Shown here one piece after another: positions 1 to 6,809 of a stretch of 14,283 nucleotides of DNA. Within the stretch, counting starts at the first letter, position 1. Every line of letters begins with the position of its first letter. The notes beneath the pieces were generated by a model. It did not search any database. It was not told the DNA's origin and saw only the letters and a program-made list of their open reading frames with translations. This DNA is from BTRG01 sp036986275 (GTDB lineage Bacteria > Pseudomonadota > Gammaproteobacteria > Acidiferrobacterales > SZUA-150). The stretch is taken from assembly GCA_036986275.1 (NCBI GenBank), contig BTRG01000059.1, forward strand, positions 1 through 14,283, given 5' to 3'. The translations under genes were made by a program, and so were the position numbers.

Positions 1-111
1 CTGACTACCAGAAAAGCGTATGGTTTTCGGACTTATCATGCCGCTGAAATCGCTTTATATCATACGCTTGGGGCGTTACCCGTACCGGAAACTACCCACG
101 AATTTTTCTGA
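1..111 (+). CDS. Transposase, C-terminal fragment (window-truncated)
   Basis: An open frame enters from the left edge and stops at TGA 109-111, giving about 36 residues. It contains RKAYGFRTYHAAEIALYHTL followed by a GALPVPETTHEFF-like ending. A YGFRT block followed by 'ALYH-LG-LP-P-TH-F' is a tail I associate with DDE transposases annotated as ISL3-like; the family assignment is from memory and uncertain, the transposase call less so. No catalytic residues are visible because the body lies outside the window. The DNA after the stop (112-138) includes TTTTCAACAGCCTGTT, which resembles the terminal repeats of several insertion sequences and may be the element's end. It abuts the stop codon of the deacetylase gene on the opposite strand. 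Confidence 0.6.
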   Translation: MTTRKAYGFRTYHAAEIALYHTLGALPVPETTHEFF

Positions 112-135
112 CGAGGCAAAATTTTCAACAGCCTG

Positions 136-1092
136 TTAAGTCTTGCCTGCGGCATGGTCGATCATGTTGCTGATGACCGCATTCCATGCCAACGCCAGGT
201 TACGGCGATTGTAACCGCCGCCGCCCAATGCCAATAACCGACCGCCACAGTATTCCTCGGCCAGCAGGCAGAGTCGCTTGGTGGCGTGGGCATGTGCCGC
301 GTGACTGTATCGCAGATGTGTAATGGGATCACCGGCCAGACTGTCGGCGCCGGCCTGAAATATAATGAGCTCCGGCTTGAACTGGCGTAAGAAGTCTTCC
401 ACCTTGTCCCAGGCCTGTAGAAAAAGATCGTCATCCGCATGGGGTGGCATGGGGATGTTGAGCTTGCTGCCGGCGGCTTGGCCGATGCCTGTCTCCCCGG
501 TGTTACCGGTTCCCGGATAGAGATAGCGGCCGTCTTCATGTAAGTCTGCAAAGATTAATTCAGCATCATTTTCATAACTATAAAATACGCCATCCCCATG
601 ATGGGCATCGATATCAACATAGGCTATGCAGGCAAGACCGTGGTGCCGACGTGCGTGCTCGATGGCCACGCCGATATCGTTAAAGACGCAAAAACCTGCT
701 GCACTGTCGCGCCGTGCATGGTGCAGCCCGGCAATCGGTATAAAGCAGTGCCGGGCCTTGTTTTGCATGAGCGTATCCAGGCCGTCCAATACACTTCCGA
801 CGACATATCGCGCTGCCTCATAAATACCCTTGAATGAGGGTGTGTCGCCATAATCAAGAAATCCTTGTCCGCTTTTTGATTGCTCTATTACGCGGCCGAT
901 ATAGCTTCGCGTATGAAATAAAGTGAGTGCCGACTCCTCACAGAGCCTTGGCTCGGCGATGGCAATTTTGCTATCCAAGTGTTGATCCAGGGTTTCCTGC
1001 CAGAAGGCCTGCAGGCGATCGGGGCCAAAGGGATGGTTGTGTCCAAAACTATAACACGCCAGTTGTGCTCCATAATAGACTCGCGGTTTCAT
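136..1092 (-). CDS. Histone deacetylase-family (acetoin utilization/APAH-like) hydrolase
   Basis: This is a 318-residue zinc-dependent deacetylase of the arginase/HDAC fold. Enzymes of this family remove acetyl groups from lysines, polyamines or other small amides in the cytoplasm; the substrate cannot be read from sequence. The active-site set appears complete: paired histidines in GLHHA (H124, H125), the zinc motif DIDAHHGDG with ligands D162 and H164, the third ligand D250 in QAGAD, and the transition-state tyrosine Y294 in GGGGYN. Length is normal for a single-domain bacterial member, and no signal peptide is present. The ATG at 1092 follows a weak CAGGCG ribosome site. It lies 10 bp downstream of the membrane-protein gene and is probably cotranscribed with it. 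Its TAA stop (136-138) sits next to the probable end of an insertion sequence, so the last few residues may have been changed by insertion. Confidence 0.9.
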   Translation of the reverse strand: MKPRVYYGAQLACYSFGHNHPFGPDRLQAFWQETLDQHLDSKIAIAEPRLCEESALTLFHTRSYIGRVIEQSKSGQGFLDYGDTPSFKGIYEAARYVVGSVLDGLDTLMQNKARHCFIPIAGLHHARRDSAAGFCVFNDIGVAIEHARRHHGLACIAYVDIDAHHGDGVFYSYENDAELIFADLHEDGRYLYPGTGNTGETGIGQAAGSKLNIPMPPHADDDLFLQAWDKVEDFLRQFKPELIIFQAGADSLAGDPITHLRYSHAAHAHATKRLCLLAEEYCGGRLLALGGGGYNRRNLALAWNAVISNMIDHAAGKT

Positions 1093-1102
1093 GAACGCCT
1101 GA

Positions 1103-1870
1103 TCAGGTCTTTCTGTACATCAGATTATAACTACAATAAGTGCTGTGCATGAACAGGGGTAATAATAAAATTCCGAGGATTAATAGCACGATAAACCCTG
1201 TTATATCCGTTGCAGGTAAAAATATATTGAAAACAATGAAAGGCAGAGCATACATAATAATGTGGATGCTGAAGGGGTAGCCATTCTTTAACCAGGCCTT
1301 GGAGCTCATGATGACTGCATCTACCAATGTCATATCTTCGAACAGTGTCAGCGGAATGGCATAGAAAGCGGCAACAGCGATAAAGAAATAGAAAACCAGC
1401 AAAAGTGTTTCTATACCTAATAAACGCAAGCCACCGGTGAACCCGGCATCAACCATAACGGTGGCTGAGAAAAAGGAAGTCCCACCGAGTAAGTGACCCA
1501 GAATCTCCAGCAGCAGTCCCGTCAGCAACATGGCCGTCCCCAGAAATATGATGGGGATGACTTTTTCACCATGGGTAAAAATGCCGGCCAGTATTTTCAG
1601 CGCCAAAGAGACTTTATCTTTAAAGGTTTTATTCAGTTTGTGTTTGCCTTTGGCAAACTGACTTATCATTAATAAACCGCTGGCATAGACAATAGGGATG
1701 ATAAAGAGCAACAGCAGCTTGCCAATAATAGGGATGCGGAATAACAGTAAGGCCAGGATCATGAACAGCATAGCGGCAAGCATCCAGGGCAGGATATTAT
1801 TTTTCCAAAAACGCCAGCCACATTGTAACCACTGACTGACATGATTCAGTTGCTGTCGACGGATTTGCAT
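1103..1870 (-). CDS. BPSS1780-like multi-pass inner membrane protein
   Basis: This 255-residue protein is almost entirely hydrophobic, with about six predicted membrane segments. Two lie within roughly residues 28-75, one near 115-140, one near 160-195, and two at the C terminus. A short positively charged N terminus (MQIRRQQL) precedes the first. The pattern of an early IP-IGKLLLL-PIVYASGL segment, a later FYAIPLTLFEDM-DAV-SSKAWLKN stretch and a final small-residue-rich helix pair resembles the BPSS1780 family of unknown function. I chose the ATG at 1870 over an in-frame ATG at 1918 because a strong ribosome site, GGGAGG, lies 5 bases upstream and because residues before it look non-conserved. 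The start region is perfectly complementary over 11 bases to the candidate small RNA at 10527-10643. Function is unknown; HDAC follows 10 bp downstream. Confidence 0.72.
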   Translation of the reverse strand: MQIRRQQLNHVSQWLQCGWRFWKNNILPWMLAAMLFMILALLLFRIPIIGKLLLLFIIPIVYASGLLMISQFAKGKHKLNKTFKDKVSLALKILAGIFTHGEKVIPIIFLGTAMLLTGLLLEILGHLLGGTSFFSATVMVDAGFTGGLRLLGIETLLLVFYFFIAVAAFYAIPLTLFEDMTLVDAVIMSSKAWLKNGYPFSIHIIMYALPFIVFNIFLPATDITGFIVLLILGILLLPLFMHSTYCSYNLMYRKT

Positions 1871-1933
1871 GGTTCCTCCCTGAGAGCAGCACGTAAATAG
1901 GCTAGCATAAGCAAGCAAGTGGCCGCCAGAAAG

Positions 1934-1990
1934 AAAACACAGGGCATTACAGACGGTGTTATCAGCATGGCTGATGAGTGGCTGTGTTTT
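1934..1990 (-). terminator. Long-loop inverted repeat, possible thrB terminator
   Basis: AAAACACAG (1934-1942) and CTGTGTTTT (1982-1990) form a perfect 9-bp stem around a 39-base loop. That loop contains a second small hairpin, ATCAG (1961-1965) with CTGAT (1971-1975). Read on the minus strand the structure starts 8 bases after the thrB stop and ends in TTTTCTTTC, so it could end thrB transcription. The low G+C of the outer stem and the large loop make it an atypical terminator; it may instead be a cruciform or processing site. Confidence 0.4.
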
Positions 1991-1998
1991 AGCGGTGA

Positions 1999-2985
1999 CT
2001 ACAGATGAGCAGAATTGTTGCCAACGGGATCTGTAGTGTGCAGCAGGTTGAGCAGGCTTTTTTCATGTTGTCTGCGGTGTTGCAGGATACGCTTGAAAAC
2101 ATCAGGATTCTTGGTATGGGTAATTTCTCCAGGTCGGGGAAAATGCATGTCGTTGAGGCGTGACAGCCAGAAACGCAAGGCCGCCGCACGTAGCATGATT
2201 GTCCAGGCCTGATGCTCGGTGTTGCTCAAGGACCTTTGCGTTTGATAGGCGCTTAACAGGGCATGAGCAAGCTCCCCGTTGAGTGAGCCGTCAGTATTAC
2301 TGCACCAGTCATTGACAGTGACGGCAAGATCGTAGATCAATGCATCGGTGCAGGCATAATAAAAATCAATCAGGCCGCTGAGATTAACGCCCTCAAACAG
2401 GACATTGTCTCGAAATAAATCGGCGTGAATGATGCCGCGAGGGAGGTCGCTATGGCGGCAGGTATCCTGCGCCTGCAGTTCATGCTGTAATAATTCCATT
2501 TCCGGGTCAGACAGACAGGAGCATAGTTTTGCCGCGGTACTGTGCCACCAGGCAGGTCCGCGTTTGTTTTTTCGCTGTGATGGAAATTTCTGTCCGGCAA
2601 TGTGCATCCTGGCCAATACATTTCCAAGTGCCCGACAATGCTGTGCGGTGGGGCGCTCCACCGATGCACCCTTGAGGCGCTGTATCAGGGCGGCGGGTTT
2701 GTTTTTTATTGTATCCAAATAGCGCCCGTTTTTGTCCGCCGCCGGGTGGGCGCAGGGTATATTATGCTCAGCGAGGTAAGCCGTTAGGTCCAGGAAAAAG
2801 GGTAATTCCTCGTATGTGAGTTGCTCGAATACTGTTAATATGAATTCTGACTTGTCTGTTGTAACAAAGTAATTAGTATTTTCTATACCAGAGCTGATAC
2901 CTTCGTGATTCAGCAGCTTGCCCTGGTTGTACTGTGAGAGAAACCGGGAAAGTTCCTCGGCATTGACTACTGTGTAAACAGACAT
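1999..2985 (-). CDS. thrB: Homoserine kinase type II (APH fold)
   Basis: This 328-residue enzyme phosphorylates L-homoserine with ATP, the step before threonine synthase in threonine biosynthesis. It belongs to the aminoglycoside-phosphotransferase-like form of homoserine kinase, not the GHMP form of E. coli. The N-terminal lobe has the typical EGISSGIENTNY nucleotide-loop sequence (about residues 28-39). The catalytic loop HADLFRDN (187-194) supplies D189 and N194, and LIDFYY (205-210) supplies the metal-binding D207. Length is near the usual 316-330. The start lies 4 bases after the DUF2782-gene stop with no clear ribosome site, so translation is probably coupled. The order LOG gene, DUF2782 gene, thrB next to polA matches Pseudomonas-type synteny for the last two genes, which supports the call. 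Confidence 0.92.
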   Translation of the reverse strand: MSVYTVVNAEELSRFLSQYNQGKLLNHEGISSGIENTNYFVTTDKSEFILTVFEQLTYEELPFFLDLTAYLAEHNIPCAHPAADKNGRYLDTIKNKPAALIQRLKGASVERPTAQHCRALGNVLARMHIAGQKFPSQRKNKRGPAWWHSTAAKLCSCLSDPEMELLQHELQAQDTCRHSDLPRGIIHADLFRDNVLFEGVNLSGLIDFYYACTDALIYDLAVTVNDWCSNTDGSLNGELAHALLSAYQTQRSLSNTEHQAWTIMLRAAALRFWLSRLNDMHFPRPGEITHTKNPDVFKRILQHRRQHEKSLLNLLHTTDPVGNNSAHL

Positions 2986-2989
2986 GAAA

Positions 2990-3325
2990 TTAAAATTGCT
3001 TTATGACCCACATAGGAATGGAAATGGTAGGTTCCAGACCGTGACGGGTGAATTCACCGTAGCCTTCATTGTCAATCAGATAATACGGTTTACCTTTTTT
3101 AGGAGTAATTTTTATCATATAAAGCTTGCCGTTCACCCGGTATTCCTCGTGTATGGCTTTGGCCTTGCGCACTATGGTGATTTCCGGTTCCAGGTGATCT
3201 GGAAAGTCACTTTCTAGCGGTCGGCCTTGTTCAGGTAAAGGCGGCGGTGGAGGTATTTCTTCCTTTGTCTGGTCGGCCAGAGCGATGTTCGCTAGCAGAG
3301 TCGCGGAAATGAAAAGGTAACGCAT
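2990..3325 (-). CDS. DUF2782-type small secreted/periplasmic protein
   Basis: A 111-residue protein of unknown function. Residues 1-17 form a signal peptide (MRYLFISATLLANIALA, cleavage likely before D18), so the mature product should be periplasmic. A proline run PPPPPLP (about 25-31) gives a flexible linker. It is followed by a compact domain with EITIVRKAKAIHEEYRVNGK, then YMIKITPKKGKPYYLIDNEG and a C-terminal W-VIKQF. The EE-RVNG-LYMIKI-P-G-PYYL-D block is the DUF2782 signature I know from proteins encoded between polA and thrB in gammaproteobacteria. AGGA 8 bases upstream supports the ATG at 3325. It is sandwiched between the LOG gene (9-bp gap) and thrB (4-bp gap), so all three are likely one transcript. 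No role is established to my knowledge. Confidence 0.82.
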   Translation of the reverse strand: MRYLFISATLLANIALADQTKEEIPPPPPLPEQGRPLESDFPDHLEPEITIVRKAKAIHEEYRVNGKLYMIKITPKKGKPYYLIDNEGYGEFTRHGLEPTISIPMWVIKQF

Positions 3326-3334
3326 GTCATCATC

Positions 3335-4063
3335 CTATAAGTTCAACTTGATTTCTTCTTCTTCCACAGAGGGTTCGAAGCCACTGTTTTCGTAATAACG
3401 AAAAATTGCCTCTATGGTTTCATCAGCGGTATCGGCTATGACGAACATATCCAGATCCTCCGGGCTAATGACTTTTTCTTCAACCAGTGTGGCTTTGAAC
3501 CAGTCAACCAGACCGGTCCAGAAGGGGCGGTGCACCAGCACGATGGGCATGCGTACACTCTTGCCGGTCTGTATCAGAGTTAGTGCCTCAACGAGTTCGT
3601 CCAGGGTGCCAAAGCCACCGGGCATGACGACATAGGCCTTGGCGTATTTGACGAACATCACCTTACGGGCAAAGAAATGCTGAAAGCTTAGGCCGATATC
3701 CTGAAAATCATTCCCGGTTTGTTCATGCGGTAGTTCGATATTCAGACCAACGCTGGGAGACTTGCCGGCAAAGGCGCCCTTGTTGGCCGCCTCCATGATA
3801 CCGGGGCCGCCTCCGCTGATGACACTGAAGCCGGCATCAGAGAGCTTGCGGGCGATTTCTTCGGCCAGGATGTAATAGGCATGCTCCGGGTCGGTACGGG
3901 CCGAGCCGAAAATGCTGACCGAGGGTTCGATCTGGGACAGTCGCTCAAAGCCTTCTACAAATTCCGCCATGATCTGGAAAATCTTCCAGGACTCGCGTGA
4001 CATGATGCGTGAAGACGTTCGCAGACCGATCAGCTTGTTGACTGTGGGTTTGTTGTCGTTCAT
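3335..4063 (-). CDS. LOG-family (TIGR00730-type) Rossmann nucleotide hydrolase-like protein
   Basis: This 242-residue protein carries the LOG/YgdH-like signature: GGGPGIMEAAN (about 84-94) and PGGFGTLDE (148-156). Both are nucleotide-binding/catalytic motifs, with R133/K134 between them in FFARKVMF. Family members include cytokinin-activating phosphoribohydrolases (LOG) and bacterial nucleotide 5'-monophosphate nucleosidases (PpnN-type). Which one this is cannot be decided from sequence. The N-terminal 45-residue extension before SIFGSAR is usual for the TIGR00730 group. The last ten or so residues are strongly acidic (EEEE). It begins 36 bp from the divergent polA start and heads the leftward DUF2782-thrB transcript. 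Its ribosome site is weak. Confidence 0.9.
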   Translation of the reverse strand: MNDNKPTVNKLIGLRTSSRIMSRESWKIFQIMAEFVEGFERLSQIEPSVSIFGSARTDPEHAYYILAEEIARKLSDAGFSVISGGGPGIMEAANKGAFAGKSPSVGLNIELPHEQTGNDFQDIGLSFQHFFARKVMFVKYAKAYVVMPGGFGTLDELVEALTLIQTGKSVRMPIVLVHRPFWTGLVDWFKATLVEEKVISPEDLDMFVIADTADETIEAIFRYYENSGFEPSVEEEEIKLNL

Positions 4064-4099
4064 AAGGTCTTTTTAACACACCCGGCGAAACACCGCAGT

Positions 4100-6805
4100 A
4101 TGACGCAGTCAGACAAACAAATGCCGCGCCTGATATTGGTCGATGGTTCCTCCTATCTGTACCGCGCCTATCATGCCTTGCCCAATCTCACCAATTCCAA
4201 GAGAGAGCCCACGGGCGCGGTTTTTGGTATTACCAGCATGTTGCAAAAGCTGTTGAAGGAATATGAACCCGAATACATCGCCGTGGTATTTGATGCCAAG
4301 GGCAAGACCTTCCGGCACGATATCTATCCGGACTACAAGGCCAATCGCCCACCCATGCCGGAGGATCTGCGCACGCAGATTGCGCAGGTGTACGATGTGG
4401 TGCAGGCACTCGGGCTGCCGCTGCTCAGTATAGAAGGGGTGGAGGCCGATGACGTTATCGGCACCCTGGCCACACAGGCGACGTCAGCAGGCATGGAGAC
4501 GCTCATCTCCACGGGCGACAAGGACATGGCGCAGCTGGTGAATGAGCACGTTACCCTGATAGACACCATGAAGGATACGCAAATGGATGTTGCCGGTGTG
4601 GAGCAAAGATTTGGTGTCCCGCCGGCAGCGATCATCGATTACCTCGCCCTGATGGGGGATGCCTCGGACAATATCCCCGGCGTGCCCAAGGTCGGTCCCA
4701 AGACAGCGGCCAAATGGCTGCAACAATATGGTTCGCTGGATAACATCATTGCCCATGCCGACGAGATCAGCGGCAAGGTAGGTGACTCCTTGCGTGCATC
4801 ACTGGAGCAACTGCCTTTATCCCGGACTTTAGCTACCATTCGGTGTGATGTCGCGCTCAACCAGACCCCTGAGGAGTTAAAACGGCTGCCCCGCGACGAT
4901 GGAAGACTGCGTAATAATTTTATCGAGCTGGAATTCAGCCGCATGTTGGCGGAGCTGGAGGGGGATGATAGCGATCATATCGTGTCATCCCGACAACATG
5001 CACAATATGAGATTATTGTTGATAAAGCATTATTGCAGACCTGGATAGAACGTTTACGCACAGCGGAGCTGTTTGCCTTCGACACCGAGACCACCAGTGT
5101 TGATGCCTCCCGTGCGGAACTGGTCGGATTGTCGTTTACAGACAGGGTCGGGGAAGCAGCCTATGTGCCGGTGGCGCATGATTATCCCGATGCCCCCGAA
5201 CAGCTGGACAGGGATTATGTATTGGCAAAGCTACAACCTTTGCTGGAAGATGATGCGCAATATAAGGTAGGTCAAAATCTTAAATACGATATGAGCGTGC
5301 TGGCTCGCTACGGCATCACCATGCGTGGTATCGCCCATGACACCATGCTGGAGTCCTACGTGGCTGACAGTACCGCCTCACGCCATGATATGGACAGCCT
5401 GGCAAGTAAATACCTGGGCTATAAAACCATTAAGTATGAGGATGTTGCCGGCAAAGGTAAGCATCAGCTGACTTTCAATGAAGTCGATATCGAACAGGCT
5501 GGACCTTATGCCGCGGAAGACGCGGATATCACGCTTCAATTGCATCAAGCTTTGTGGCCAAAGTTACAGGCCATACCGGCATTGGCCAGTCTATATACTG
5601 ATATTGAGCTACCGTTGTTGTCGGTGCTGTCCCGAATCGAGCGCAGGGGTGTTTGCATAGATGCTGTTATGTTACGCAAGCAGAGTAGTGAGCTGGCGCA
5701 CCGCATGTTGGAGATCGAACAACAGGCGTATGATGAGGCCGGGCAAACCTTCAATCTGGCCTCACCCAAGCAAATACAGGAAATCCTTTTTGAGAAGCTG
5801 GAGCTGCCGGTGCGTAAGCGCACACCCAAGGGTCAGCCCTCGACGGCGGAAGGTGTGTTGCAGGAATTGGCGCTGGATTATCCCTTGCCGCGGCTAATTC
5901 TCGAATACAGAGGCATGAGCAAACTGAAGTCCACTTATACGGATAAGTTGCCGGAGATGATCAATCCGGACACGGGACGTGTGCATACTTCTTATCATCA
6001 GGCCGTTGCCGCTACCGGTCGCTTATCTTCCAGTGACCCCAATTTGCAGAACATCCCGGTGCGCACAAAGGAAGGCCGCCGTATTCGTCAGGCTTTTGTG
6101 CCGGAGCCCGGCTTTATCATGATGTCTGCTGACTATTCACAAATAGAGCTGCGCATCATGGCGCACCTATCAGGCGACGAGGGATTGTTGCAGGCTTTTC
6201 AGCAAGGCGTGGACGTGCACCGGGCAACAGCGGCGGAAGTCTTTGGTGTCAGTGCTGAGGAGGTTAGCAACGAACAACGACGCCACGCCAAGGCCATTAA
6301 TTTTGGTTTGATCTATGGCATGTCGGCCTTTGGTTTGGCCCAGCAGATCAAGGTCGATCGCAGCGCTGCTCAGGACTATATCAATCGTTACTTTGAGCGC
6401 TATCCCGGTGTAAAGGTATTTATGGACAATACACGCGCCCGGGCTCATGACCAGAGTTATGTAGAAACCCTGTATGGTCGTCGTCTGTATCTGCCGGAAA
6501 TCAACTCCAGTAATCATGTGCGCCGTCAATATGCGGAACGCACCGCTATTAATGCCCCCATGCAGGGCACGGCCGCGGATTTGATCAAGTTGGCCATGAT
6601 CGCTGTAGATAACTGGATAGAGTCGAACGCGGATGAGACGCGCATGATTATGCAAGTCCATGATGAGCTGGTATTTGAAGTACCGGAGCAGGCGCTGGAG
6701 GGGGTCCGCGAGCAGGTGATCCGGTGTATGACCGAGGTGGCCGAGTTGTCCGTCCCTTTGCTAGTGGATGTCGGCGTGGGCAGGAACTGGGATGAGGCCC
6801 ATTGA
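4100..6805 (+). CDS. polA: DNA polymerase I, with 5'-3' and 3'-5' exonuclease
   Basis: A full-length, 901-residue DNA polymerase I for Okazaki fragment maturation and repair synthesis. Residues about 1-290 are the 5' nuclease, with LILVDGSSYLYRAYHA at the N terminus, EADD near 115-118 and the helix-hairpin-helix region DNIPGVPKVGPKTA. Residues about 310-500 are the proofreading domain and look active: DTE (328-330), KYD (395-397), and YAAED with Y470 and D474. The polymerase domain contains motif A DYSQIELR (D678, E683), motif B RRHAKAINFG (K731, F735) and motif C VHDE (D855). F735 corresponds to E. coli F762. Start ATG 4100 lacks a clear ribosome site; an in-frame ATG at codon 8 is an alternative. 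The gene is convergent with the GGDEF gene, stops only 4 bp apart, with no terminator between. Confidence 0.98.
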   Translation: MTQSDKQMPRLILVDGSSYLYRAYHALPNLTNSKREPTGAVFGITSMLQKLLKEYEPEYIAVVFDAKGKTFRHDIYPDYKANRPPMPEDLRTQIAQVYDVVQALGLPLLSIEGVEADDVIGTLATQATSAGMETLISTGDKDMAQLVNEHVTLIDTMKDTQMDVAGVEQRFGVPPAAIIDYLALMGDASDNIPGVPKVGPKTAAKWLQQYGSLDNIIAHADEISGKVGDSLRASLEQLPLSRTLATIRCDVALNQTPEELKRLPRDDGRLRNNFIELEFSRMLAELEGDDSDHIVSSRQHAQYEIIVDKALLQTWIERLRTAELFAFDTETTSVDASRAELVGLSFTDRVGEAAYVPVAHDYPDAPEQLDRDYVLAKLQPLLEDDAQYKVGQNLKYDMSVLARYGITMRGIAHDTMLESYVADSTASRHDMDSLASKYLGYKTIKYEDVAGKGKHQLTFNEVDIEQAGPYAAEDADITLQLHQALWPKLQAIPALASLYTDIELPLLSVLSRIERRGVCIDAVMLRKQSSELAHRMLEIEQQAYDEAGQTFNLASPKQIQEILFEKLELPVRKRTPKGQPSTAEGVLQELALDYPLPRLILEYRGMSKLKSTYTDKLPEMINPDTGRVHTSYHQAVAATGRLSSSDPNLQNIPVRTKEGRRIRQAFVPEPGFIMMSADYSQIELRIMAHLSGDEGLLQAFQQGVDVHRATAAEVFGVSAEEVSNEQRRHAKAINFGLIYGMSAFGLAQQIKVDRSAAQDYINRYFERYPGVKVFMDNTRARAHDQSYVETLYGRRLYLPEINSSNHVRRQYAERTAINAPMQGTAADLIKLAMIAVDNWIESNADETRMIMQVHDELVFEVPEQALEGVREQVIRCMTEVAELSVPLLVDVGVGRNWDEAH

Positions 6806-6809
6806 GCAG

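Noticed and set aside
1103..1918. Longer start (ATG 1918) for the membrane-protein gene
   Set aside because: The extra 16 residues precede a strong ribosome site and the ATG at 1870, and would place the GGGAGG site inside the coding sequence.
6170..6661. 163-residue minus-strand frame inside the polA polymerase domain
   Set aside because: It is antisense to motifs A-C of polA, with no protein features; a shadow of a conserved gene.
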